This document shows, one piece after another, positions 6,415 to 12,482 of a stretch of 13,044 bases of DNA. A program made the translations under genes and the position numbers. Position 1 is the first letter of the stretch; each line of letters starts with the position of its first letter. The notes beneath the pieces are model-generated. The model saw only the letters and a list, made by a program, of their open reading frames with translations. It was not told the DNA's origin and searched no databases. Source of the stretch: Phyllobacteriaceae bacterium (GTDB lineage Bacteria > Pseudomonadota > Alphaproteobacteria > Rhizobiales > Rhizobiaceae); NCBI GenBank assembly GCA_024645155.1, contig JAHEGF010000080.1:1-13044 (forward strand), written 5' to 3'.

Positions 6415-7587
6415 ATGGAACCAATCAGCAAAGCGGACAGCGCAGCTTTTTCGTCCGGCCGGGCAGCAATGGCCAATGCCATGCTCGACAGGAGCGCGAT
6501 GCGTGTCAGCGAGAACCGCAGACGCGGGCGCGGGTCCGGCATCAATCCGTCCGGCCGCTACGAGACCGAGAGACGGGTGGCGTTTGACGATGGCTGGCAG
6601 ACTTTCGAGGACCTGCCGCCATTCAAGACCGAAGTGCAGATCGAACGGCCGCGAAGTATCATTACCCGCAACACATCGCCGGATATTTCATTCGACCGAT
6701 CGATCAATCCATATCGCGGTTGCGAGCACGGCTGTGTCTACTGTTTCGCTCGGCCTACCCACAGCTACATGGGACTCTCAGCCGGACTGGATTTCGAAGC
6801 AAAGCTTTTTGCCAAACCCGACGCACCGGATCTTCTTGAAAGGGAACTGGCACGGCCCGGATATCAGGCTCAAACGATAGCCATTGGTACCAATACCGAC
6901 CCGTATCAGCCGGTTGAACGCAAGTGGCGTGTCATGCGGCGGATCTTGGAAGTGCTCGAAGCACACGGCCATCCGGTCGCCATTGTCACCAAGTCGGCCA
7001 TGGTATTGCGCGACATCGACATTCTTGAACGGATGGCGCGTCGCGGGCTGGCCAAAGTTGCGCTTTCGGTGACGACACTGGACCGTGCACTGGCGCGAAG
7101 CATGGAGCCGAGGGCCGCTACGCCACAACGCCGGCTTGAGGCAATCCGGTCCCTGTCGCAGTCGGGAATTCCGACATCGGTCATGGTTGCGCCCGTCATA
7201 CCGGGTCTCAATGATCATGAAATGGAGCGCATCCTGGATTCTGCGGCAGCTGCCGGTGCCAGCGAGGCGGGCTTCATCATCCTGCGTTTGCCGGCAGAGG
7301 TTGCGCCTGTCTTCAAGGAGTGGCTTTTGTCGCGTTATCCCGACAGCTATCGCCATGTGATGTCGCTTGTCCGCTCGATGCGTGGCGGCAAGGATTACGA
7401 TGCCGATTGGGGTAAACGCATGACCGGTAGCGGTCCCTACGCCTGGCAGATCGGCAGGCGGTTCGAAATTGCTGCTGCACGCCTTGGCCTGAACACGCGG
7501 AAACAGCCGCTGCGCAGTGACCTGTTTGTACCGGCAAAACCCAATGCTGATCAGCTTTCGCTATTTGACAACGCCGAGGCAGCATAA
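6415..7587 (+). CDS. PA0069 family radical SAM protein (SplB-related)
   Basis: This is a 390-residue protein with the radical SAM cluster motif CEHGCVYC; Cys103, Cys107 and Cys110 would bind the 4Fe-4S cluster that cleaves S-adenosylmethionine. The preceding INPYRGCEHGC and following FARPTHSYMG match the PA0069 family, grouped in COG1533 with spore photoproduct lyase. Further segments are AIGTNTDPYQPVE, VTKSAMVLRDID, LSVTTLD and APVIPGLND, all typical barrel strands. The true reaction of this family is unknown; 'DNA repair photolyase' is an annotation by distant similarity. I chose ATG 6415 because GAGGAG lies 6 bases upstream, rather than GTG 6382. A LexA-type box stands upstream, which would fit a repair role. 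RNase HII follows on the same strand. Confidence 0.9.
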   Translation: MEPISKADSAAFSSGRAAMANAMLDRSAMRVSENRRRGRGSGINPSGRYETERRVAFDDGWQTFEDLPPFKTEVQIERPRSIITRNTSPDISFDRSINPYRGCEHGCVYCFARPTHSYMGLSAGLDFEAKLFAKPDAPDLLERELARPGYQAQTIAIGTNTDPYQPVERKWRVMRRILEVLEAHGHPVAIVTKSAMVLRDIDILERMARRGLAKVALSVTTLDRALARSMEPRAATPQRRLEAIRSLSQSGIPTSVMVAPVIPGLNDHEMERILDSAAAAGASEAGFIILRLPAEVAPVFKEWLLSRYPDSYRHVMSLVRSMRGGKDYDADWGKRMTGSGPYAWQIGRRFEIAAARLGLNTRKQPLRSDLFVPAKPNADQLSLFDNAEAA

Positions 7588-7633
7588 CTGAACTTTTTTC
7601 TTTCCGTTCGGCCTTCCCCCAGGCGCCGACGGT

Positions 7634-7668
7634 GGCTTTCCGGCCAAGCCCCTCACGGCAGGAAAGCC
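7634..7668 (+). repeat. Inverted repeat upstream of rnhB (8-bp arms)
   Basis: GGCTTTCC (7634-7641) and GGAAAGCC (7661-7668) are perfect reverse complements with 19 bases between them. They lie in the 119-base gap between the radical SAM stop and the rnhB start. No T-run follows, so termination is unlikely. Confidence 0.5.
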
Positions 7669-7670
7669 TT

Positions 7671-7734
7671 GCGGAGAATCGGAGCCGATGCGAGCATCGC
7701 CGCACAATGGCTCGAAGGCACACCGATTCTCCGC
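7671..7734 (+). repeat. 12-bp perfect inverted repeat flanking the rnhB start codon
   Basis: GCGGAGAATCGG (7671-7682) and CCGATTCTCCGC (7723-7734) are perfect reverse complements enclosing 40 bases. The rnhB ATG (7707-7709) is inside the enclosed part. Smaller pairings nest within: AGCC 7683-7686 with GGCT 7709-7712, and CGATG 7686-7690 with CATCG 7695-7699 around a CGAG loop. Each outer arm contains a GANTC site, the CcrM methylation target. The arrangement suggests an mRNA structure around the translation start. Confidence 0.6.
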
Positions 7735-8360
7735 TTCTTTTTGATATTCCGGAAATACCGGATTTCAGCCATGAGACGAGATTGTACGGATCGGGTTGTG
7801 GCGTGGTGGCCGGTGTGGACGAGGCCGGGCGCGGCCCGCTTGCCGGTCCGGTTGTCGCGGCAGCAGTTGTCTTGAACCCCGCTGCTATTCCCGATGGGCT
7901 CAACGATTCCAAGAAGCTTACGGCTCCCGTGCGCGCAAACCTGTTTGATCTCATCATATGTCATGCCAAGGCCATTGCGATTGCGTCACTTTGTGCCCGG
8001 TCGATAGATCAAAGTGACATCCGCGCGGCAAGCCTCGAGGCGATGCGCAGGGCCGTTTCCTCACTGCCAATCAAGGTAGCGCATGTTCTTGCTGACGGAC
8101 GCGATGTTCCGACAGGCCTGCAATGCGAAGCGACGGCGCTAATCAGGGGGGATGGCCGCTGCCTTTCGATTGCCGCTGCCTCAATCGTTGCGAAAGTCAC
8201 ACGTGACCGGATGATGGAACGGGTGGCGGCGGATCACGGCGCCTACGGATTTGACGGCCACAAGGGGTACGGGACCGCACGGCATCGCGCAGCGATTGTC
8301 AGCGAGGGACCGCTCTTACGTATGCACCGCTATTCATTCGCACCCATCCGCCAGCCATGA
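7707..8360 (+). CDS. rnhB: Ribonuclease HII
   Basis: RNase HII cuts the RNA strand of RNA:DNA hybrids and starts ribonucleotide excision repair by nicking 5' of single ribonucleotides in DNA. The four metal-binding acidic residues are present: Asp38 and Glu39 in GVDEAGRGPLAGP, Asp130 in LADG, and Asp149 in RGDG, with the SIAAASIVAKVTRD block following; the last two are 19 residues apart against 18 in E. coli. HGAYGFDGHKGYGT is the usual C-terminal motif. At 217 residues it has normal length. The start at 7707 (MARRHTDSPLLFD) is by homology; the frame is open back to GTG 7632 and there is no Shine-Dalgarno at normal spacing. It may share a transcript with the radical SAM gene. It is convergent with atpF, and its stop codon touches that operon's terminator. 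Confidence 0.93.
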   Translation: MARRHTDSPLLFDIPEIPDFSHETRLYGSGCGVVAGVDEAGRGPLAGPVVAAAVVLNPAAIPDGLNDSKKLTAPVRANLFDLIICHAKAIAIASLCARSIDQSDIRAASLEAMRRAVSSLPIKVAHVLADGRDVPTGLQCEATALIRGDGRCLSIAAASIVAKVTRDRMMERVAADHGAYGFDGHKGYGTARHRAAIVSEGPLLRMHRYSFAPIRQP

Positions 8361-8384
8361 AAAAGCGCGGCATTGCTGCCGCGC
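8360..8384 (-). terminator. Rho-independent terminator of the F0 ATP synthase operon
   Basis: On the minus strand, GCGCGGCA pairs with TGCCGCGC (8365-8372 and 8377-8384) around a 4-base loop, and five T residues follow (8360-8364). It stands 25 bases beyond the atpF stop. The last T-run base overlaps the final base of the convergent rnhB stop codon. In the plus direction the hairpin lacks an immediate T-run; the next is at about 8399-8403, so termination of rnhB transcripts there is less certain. Confidence 0.82.
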
Positions 8385-8409
8385 CATCATTCTCAGCTGT
8401 TTTTAGCGG

Positions 8410-8889
8410 TCAGTTCAGGCGGGATTTTACCTCTCCAACCGATTCCTTGAACAATTCACCGGCCATCTTGCTGTCTATCTTCTTGCCAAGCAGAGCACCG
8501 GCTGCCTTGATGGCGACGTCCACGGCGCTGAGGCGTACTTCGGTTACCGCATCCCGCTCAGCCTGGGCGATTTTTTCTTCTGCAAGCGTCGTCCGCCGCG
8601 CTACATAATCTTCGGTTTTGGCCTTGGCATCGGCAACGAGGATCTCGGCTTCATGCTTGGCAGCGGTCAGGATCTCCGCTGCTTCCTGCTCGGCTTCCTT
8701 GCGCTTGCGCTGGTATTCGGCAAGCAACTGTTGCGCTTCTTCCCGCAAGCGCCGGGCTTCATCCAATTCGTCACGAATCCGGTCCGCGCGCTCGTCGAGC
8801 GACTTGGTCAGCATCCCCGGAACCTTCAGGTAGATCACGATTGCGAGAAAGATAATCAGACCGACAAGGGCCCAGAAAGTTGCGTCCAT
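8410..8889 (-). CDS. atpF: F0F1 ATP synthase subunit b
   Basis: Subunit b forms the peripheral stalk that holds the F1 head against rotation. The 159-residue protein has a single N-terminal membrane helix (about residues 4-22, FWALVGLIIFLAIVIYLKVP), then a long, highly charged alpha-helix rich in Ala, Glu, Lys and Arg (LDEARRLREEAQQLLAEYQR) typical of the dimerising right-handed coiled coil. It would pair with the b' subunit encoded just upstream. Ten bases separate it from the b' stop, with GGGGGCG as ribosome binding site. It is the last gene of the operon, followed by a clear terminator. Confidence 0.94.
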   Translation of the reverse strand: MDATFWALVGLIIFLAIVIYLKVPGMLTKSLDERADRIRDELDEARRLREEAQQLLAEYQRKRKEAEQEAAEILTAAKHEAEILVADAKAKTEDYVARRTTLAEEKIAQAERDAVTEVRLSAVDVAIKAAGALLGKKIDSKMAGELFKESVGEVKSRLN

Positions 8890-8899
8890 TGTCGCCCCC

Positions 8900-9481
8900 T
8901 TACGCCGCTGCCGCTTTCACGGCAGCTGCTATTTCGCTTTTGGCGATGCGCCCGCCAACCAGTTTCTTGACAATGGTTTCAGCGGTATCTTCTGCGATGG
9001 ACCCGACCTGCTTCATTGCCTTTTCCTTGATCGATGCAATCCGTGTCTCCGCGTCGGCGAGCTTCTTGTCCAGTTCGCGCTCGACTTCCGACCTTTCGGC
9101 ATCCGCCTGTGATTTTGCCTCGTCACGGGCCGCCTGAGCGATTTCATTCGCCTTGGCCCGTGCTTCCGCCAGTTCCTGCTCATAGGCAGCAACCGCGGCG
9201 TCGGCTTCTTCCTTCATATGCGCTGCCTGGTCGAGATCTTGCGCAATACGATCACGGCGAAACTCCAGCGTTCCGCCGATCCTCGGCAGCACCATTCTCT
9301 TCAGGAAGAGATAGAACAGGCCAAAGGTGATCGCCAGCCAAAGAAGCTGGGACGGGTAATTGGATGAATCGAATGGCGGAAACAGGCCGCTGCCATGTCC
9401 GTCGTCAGCCACACCGGTTTCGGTATGGGTCTCGCCATGTGTCGTCTGTTCAGACGCCGCAAACGCCGGTGTCACAAACAT
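8900..9481 (-). CDS. atpF2: F0F1 ATP synthase subunit b'
   Basis: This is the second stalk subunit found in alphaproteobacteria, cyanobacteria and chloroplasts. The 193-residue protein has an extended N-terminal region (MFVTPAFAAS, then His/Thr/Glu-rich HGETHTETGVADDGHGSG), one membrane helix at about 44-62 (SQLLWLAITFGLFYLFLKR), the conserved PRIGGTLEFRRDRIAQDLD, and a long charged coiled coil ending with KKLVGGR. The AFA-A sequence near the start resembles a signal cleavage site and is usual in rhizobial b', though whether it is cut is unknown. GAGGAA lies a few bases before the ATG. It follows atpE by 59 bases and precedes atpF by 10. Some databases call it atpG, which should not be confused with the gamma subunit. 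Confidence 0.93.
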   Translation of the reverse strand: MFVTPAFAASEQTTHGETHTETGVADDGHGSGLFPPFDSSNYPSQLLWLAITFGLFYLFLKRMVLPRIGGTLEFRRDRIAQDLDQAAHMKEEADAAVAAYEQELAEARAKANEIAQAARDEAKSQADAERSEVERELDKKLADAETRIASIKEKAMKQVGSIAEDTAETIVKKLVGGRIAKSEIAAAVKAAAA

Positions 9482-9540
9482 TGGCTTTCCTCACAGTTCT
9501 GCGCCCGGCCGAATACCGGCAGGACGCCTGACAAGCTTGA

Positions 9541-9768
9541 TCAGACTGCAAACAACAGCAGCAGCGCGATGAGCAGGGCGAAAATGCCCAATGCTTCGGT
9601 CACGGCAAAGCCGAAAATGAGGCGGCCAAACTGGCCATCTGCTGCTGACGGGTTGCGCAATGCGCCCTGGAGGAACTGGCCGAACAGGTTGCCCACACCG
9701 ATACCGGCTGCGCCGGTTCCGATTGCTGCCAGGCCGGCGCCGATCAGTTTTGCTGCTTCCGCTTCCAT
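9541..9768 (-). CDS. atpE: F0F1 ATP synthase subunit c (proteolipid)
   Basis: Subunit c forms the rotor ring that carries protons across the membrane. The 75-residue protein is a two-helix hairpin: helix 1 has the glycine pattern GTGAAGIGVGN, the polar loop is LRNPSA, and helix 2 carries the proton-binding Glu58 in FAVTEALGIF. The ring would contain many copies per complex. I chose ATG 9768 (MEAEAAKLIGAGLAAIG), which matches the family; AAAGGAG ends 7 bases before it, a very strong site suited to high output. The open frame upstream to 9861 is not used. A UUCG-loop hairpin lies in the 67-base spacer after atpB. Glu and the glycine motif are intact. Confidence 0.96.
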   Translation of the reverse strand: MEAEAAKLIGAGLAAIGTGAAGIGVGNLFGQFLQGALRNPSAADGQFGRLIFGFAVTEALGIFALLIALLLLFAV

Positions 9769-9815
9769 CTTGATGCTCCTTTGTAGATATGACGATACGT
9801 CGCGGATTGTGAATT

Positions 9816-9829
9816 GGCGGCGAACCGCC
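9816..9829 (-). other. UUCG-loop hairpin between atpB and atpE
   Basis: On the minus strand GGCGG, TTCG and CCGCC form a 5-bp GC-only stem with a UUCG loop. It lies 6 bases after the atpB stop codon and about 47 bases before the atpE start. It lacks a T-run, so it is more likely a processing or stability element than a terminator. Confidence 0.5.
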
Positions 9830-9835
9830 GGTGAC

Positions 9836-10588
9836 TTAGTGACCACCCGGATGGATGGCATCGTTGATATACATGCATGTCAACATCGCAAACACGTATG
9901 CCTGCAGGAATGCGACCAGGAATTCCAGCGCGGTGAGACCGACGGTCATCGCCAGCGGCAGGACTGAACCAACCACGCCGACAAAACCGAGGCTGCTAAG
10001 GGATACGATGAAGCCGGCAAATACCTTCAATGTGATATGCCCGGCGAGCATGTTGGCGAAAAGACGTACGGAAAGGCTGATCGGGCGGGCTAGAAACGAG
10101 ATCACCTCAATTGCCACGACAAGCGGCAGGAGCACCACCGGAACGCCCGACGGCACAAACAGTTTCAGAAATCCGAACCCGTTTTTCCAGAACCCGTAAA
10201 TAACGACAATGAGGAACACCGCCATGGCGAGTGCAACGGTCACGATGAGGTGGCTTGTGACCGTGAAGAAGTATGGGAACATCCCGAAAAGATTGGCGAT
10301 CAGAATGAACATGAACAGGGCAAACACGAACGGAAAGAAGCGCATCCCCTGCGATCCTGCCGAATCTCTCAGCATTGAAGCAACAAATTCGTAGGCGATC
10401 TCGGAAATCGACTGCAGGCGCGATGGCACCAGACCACGGCTCGAGCTTGTAACAAAGAGAAACGCTCCGGTTGCGACCACGGTGGCAACCATGAAACCGG
10501 CCGAATTGGTGAACGAGAAGTCCAGGCCGCCAACCTCGATTGGAATCCATTTCGAAATCTGGAACTGATGAATTGGATCGTTCGCCAC
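9836..10588 (-). CDS. atpB: F0F1 ATP synthase subunit a
   Basis: Subunit a forms the proton half-channels next to the c ring in the inner membrane. The 250-residue protein has five to six hydrophobic helices. The essential arginine is Arg175 in PISLSVRLFANMLAGH (equivalent to E. coli Arg210), and Gln229 in FLVAFLQAYVF is the conserved residue of the last helix. It ends INDAIHPGGH, usual for alphaproteobacteria. The start is GTG at 10588 with CGAGG about 8 bases upstream. It follows atpI by 26 bases and precedes atpE by 67 bases. No unusual residues were seen. Confidence 0.96.
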   Translation of the reverse strand: MANDPIHQFQISKWIPIEVGGLDFSFTNSAGFMVATVVATGAFLFVTSSSRGLVPSRLQSISEIAYEFVASMLRDSAGSQGMRFFPFVFALFMFILIANLFGMFPYFFTVTSHLIVTVALAMAVFLIVVIYGFWKNGFGFLKLFVPSGVPVVLLPLVVAIEVISFLARPISLSVRLFANMLAGHITLKVFAGFIVSLSSLGFVGVVGSVLPLAMTVGLTALEFLVAFLQAYVFAMLTCMYINDAIHPGGH

Positions 10589-10614
10589 CGGCTAACCTCG
10601 CCTCATTTGCATTT

Positions 10615-11031
10615 TCAGCGGTTATCGTCTCCGGGCACCCGGCCCTTTGCATGATCCCGCTCGACCACATTCTTTTCAGCGACCACGCCTGCTGACCGCA
10701 TCACATTCAAAACACCGGCACAGAAGCCGAGGAAAAAGAAAACAATGAACCCCCAGGGCGATGTGCCAGCCAGTTTGTCAATCACCCATCCGATTGCAGC
10801 TCCGACCAGTATTCCGGCAATGAACTCGCTGGACAATCGAAGTGCCTGGGCATAACCGGCCGATCCGCTTGTGTTTTCCTTGTTCCCCTGGACCTTGTTT
10901 CTGCGCCTGACTGAAAGCGCGTCTTCCAGAGCCTGGGAACGCGCATCCAATTCGTTGTCGGTCAAATGATCTTTGCCAGACTGTCCGGTTTCCGATTTAC
11001 CGTCCTTGTCCGGGTTGGTTCCTCCGGTCAA
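10615..11031 (-). CDS. atpI: ATP synthase assembly protein AtpI
   Basis: AtpI is a small membrane protein that assists c-ring assembly and lies first in many atp operons. This one has 138 residues: a long hydrophilic N-terminus (about 60 residues, Asp/Lys/Gln rich, DNELDARSQALEDAL), then two membrane helices (about 69-87 and 92-111) joined by DKLAGTSPWG, and a charged tail. The pattern SSEFIAGILVGAAIGWVID matches the alphaproteobacterial AtpI group. The start is TTG at 11031, supported by GGAGG 5 bases upstream. It is the first gene after the operon promoter. The hydrophilic arm is of unknown use. Confidence 0.88.
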   Translation of the reverse strand: MTGGTNPDKDGKSETGQSGKDHLTDNELDARSQALEDALSVRRRNKVQGNKENTSGSAGYAQALRLSSEFIAGILVGAAIGWVIDKLAGTSPWGFIVFFFLGFCAGVLNVMRSAGVVAEKNVVERDHAKGRVPGDDNR

Positions 11032-11036
11032 AGCAG

Positions 11037-11049
11037 CCTCCGGGCCCGG
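11037..11049 (-). promoter_or_regulatory. AtpI ribosome binding site overlapping a GC palindrome
   Basis: GGAGG (11037-11041 on the minus strand) precedes the TTG start by 5 bases and decides that start. Its first two bases lie inside the perfect 10-base palindrome CCGGGCCCGG (11040-11049). Confidence 0.55.
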
Positions 11050-11073
11050 TTCAGCGGCATCAGCGCCACCCTT

Positions 11074-11083
11074 CCGAATTCGG
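11074..11083. promoter_or_regulatory. Perfect palindrome at the predicted atp transcription start
   Basis: CCGAATTCGG reads the same on both strands. The predicted -10 element ends at 11088, which places the transcription start at about 11081, inside the palindrome. Such placement is typical of a repressor operator, but a 10-base palindrome may be chance. Confidence 0.3.
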
Positions 11084-11087
11084 GCGC

Positions 11088-11116
11088 ACCATAGTTATGG
11101 CTTCCCGCCCAGTCAA
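11088..11116 (-). promoter_or_regulatory. Sigma-70-type promoter of the atpIBEF'F operon
   Basis: On the minus strand, TTGACT (11111-11116) and TATGGT (11088-11093) are separated by exactly 17 bases. Including flanks it reads CTTGAC ... CTATGG, close to the alphaproteobacterial housekeeping form. It lies about 57 bases upstream of the AtpI start and is followed by no other candidate of similar quality. Confidence 0.72.
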
Positions 11117-11149
11117 GACGGGTAAAGGTTGTTCGCAATAATGTTTTTT

Positions 11150-11172
11150 GCTAATTAATTCAGTATATTAGC
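11150..11172. repeat. AT-rich inverted repeat upstream of the atp promoter
   Basis: GCTAAT (11150-11155) and ATTAGC (11167-11172) are reverse complements around 11 AT-rich bases, next to a run of six T at 11144-11149. The T-run is on the wrong side for a minus-strand terminator of the hydrolase gene. The block stands about 34-56 bases upstream of the atp -35 element. The rest of the 198-base gap between the hydrolase stop and AtpI shows nothing else. Confidence 0.3.
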
Positions 11173-11229
11173 TTAATGCGACATCACGTCCGCATTTGCA
11201 TTCGCTGGAACTTGTGCGATTCCGCAGCC

Positions 11230-12447
11230 TCAAGTCCAACCGCCGCCATAGGTCCGGTAAAAGATATGACGCCCGATCTTCTTGAGTCGTTTCATGGTGC
11301 GCGCCCAGCGTGGCTTGACGTAGGTTGCGTGATAATGGGTAGAAGAACCGACTTCCGGCAACCAGATTGCACCTGACGTTACCGCCATTGCCACGTCCTC
11401 GGCTGTCTTCCAATGGCCGGGGCTTTTGACACGATCCTTGATGCCGTCGCAGGCAAATGAAAACTGGCAGCGATTGCGCCAGTGATCGTTCTGGTAGACA
11501 ACGCCACAAATGGTTTTCGGATAAGCGGGATTGCGGACACGATTGAGTATCACCTGGGCAACGGCCGCCTGGCCTTTGACCGGCTCTCCGCGGGATTCGA
11601 AATAGATGCCGACAGCGAGGCACTGCTGCTCCTGTTTGGAAAATGCATAGGCTGGAAGCGGTGTCCGTGCCCATTGGTGATCGTTTTTGCCAACCGGCGG
11701 CATAAACCGGCCCTGGCCTTCGGGTTTTTCCGGTTTCAATAGAACGGCAAATGGCGACTTGTCGGCGAAATCGGGTTCTGCAGGCGCGTAGGCGGTGGCA
11801 AGAATATCGGGATGATTGTTGGTAACCAGACTGGCCAACATGGTCGGTACGTTGCTGATCTCCGGTTTCGACCTGCGCAAATGGAAGGCGGTGGCAATCT
11901 CGATTTCCTTGCCCTTTATCTCGGGCCTGGAGAAGGCCATCTTAACTTCGGGATCGATCGACGGCTTGAGCAGCGAGCTGGTGCGCTCAAGAACCGACCC
12001 GGCATTGAAAGCCTTGGGCGGCGTGACCGGCACGGATTTCAGGATACGGTTGCTCTTGGCAGCGCGGTTTACGCGATCTTCGTCTGGTACGAGATCTTCC
12101 ATGTCACGGCGCCCGCGCAGAGCCACCGAACCGAACCTGGTGTTCTTCAAACCGGCACCGGCAACCGAGCCAGTGGTCATTGTGTCAACACCAAAGGCCA
12201 TTTCTGCCTTGTGTATCGACCCGGACACGGATTTTTCGAGATAGGTGTTCCAGCGGCTGTCTGGCGTGTCGGTACCGGCCAGCATTGCCGACAGGTCCTG
12301 AAAGCCTGATTGCGTAGGGAAAGCCAAAAGGGTCGCGATACCCAGCAATGCAGTTGAAAACAGACCACGCCGAAGCGGTGGCGACCGGTGCCGCAAACCC
12401 GAAAATTTTACTCGCACAAACATACTCCACGCATACAAAAGCGTCAT
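11230..12447 (-). CDS. Cell wall hydrolase, SleB-like (Hydrolase_2), membrane-anchored or secreted
   Basis: The C-terminal domain (about residues 270-399) matches the SleB/Hydrolase_2 fold (PF07486): CLAVGIYFESRGEPVKGQAA with the likely catalytic Glu284, then AQVILNRVRNPAYPKTICGV, the CQFSFACDG block at 327-335, and THYHATYV near 370. Such enzymes cleave the peptidoglycan glycan strand as muramidase or lytic transglycosylase. Residues 27-44 (RGLFSTALLGIATLLAFP) form one hydrophobic segment after a basic N-terminus, so it is exported, perhaps anchored. Residues 45-265 are a long, poorly structured linker rich in Ser, Pro, Lys and Glu. ATG 12447 and ATG 12423 are both possible starts, neither with a well-spaced ribosome site. 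It lies 35 bases after der, same strand. Confidence 0.85.
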   Translation of the reverse strand: MTLLYAWSMFVRVKFSGLRHRSPPLRRGLFSTALLGIATLLAFPTQSGFQDLSAMLAGTDTPDSRWNTYLEKSVSGSIHKAEMAFGVDTMTTGSVAGAGLKNTRFGSVALRGRRDMEDLVPDEDRVNRAAKSNRILKSVPVTPPKAFNAGSVLERTSSLLKPSIDPEVKMAFSRPEIKGKEIEIATAFHLRRSKPEISNVPTMLASLVTNNHPDILATAYAPAEPDFADKSPFAVLLKPEKPEGQGRFMPPVGKNDHQWARTPLPAYAFSKQEQQCLAVGIYFESRGEPVKGQAAVAQVILNRVRNPAYPKTICGVVYQNDHWRNRCQFSFACDGIKDRVKSPGHWKTAEDVAMAVTSGAIWLPEVGSSTHYHATYVKPRWARTMKRLKKIGRHIFYRTYGGGWT

Positions 12448-12482
12448 TGCATGGAGAATGATTGATTAACCTTGATGTCCGG

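Noticed and set aside
7671..7734. Rho-independent terminator of the radical SAM gene
   Set aside because: The stem encloses the rnhB start and 40 bases, and no T-run directly follows it in the plus direction; a leader structure is the better reading.
9395..9967. 190-codon plus-strand open frame across atpE and its neighbours
   Set aside because: It is antisense to three well-supported ATP synthase genes and includes their spacers; a shadow of GC-rich codons.
11131..11146. GTTC followed by GTTT near the atp promoter as a second LexA box
   Set aside because: The spacing is 8 bases rather than 7, and the second half-site is imperfect.
11812..12309. 165-codon plus-strand open frame
   Set aside because: It is antisense to the linker of the cell wall hydrolase, whose frame continues into a clear catalytic domain; no ribosome site or motif was found.
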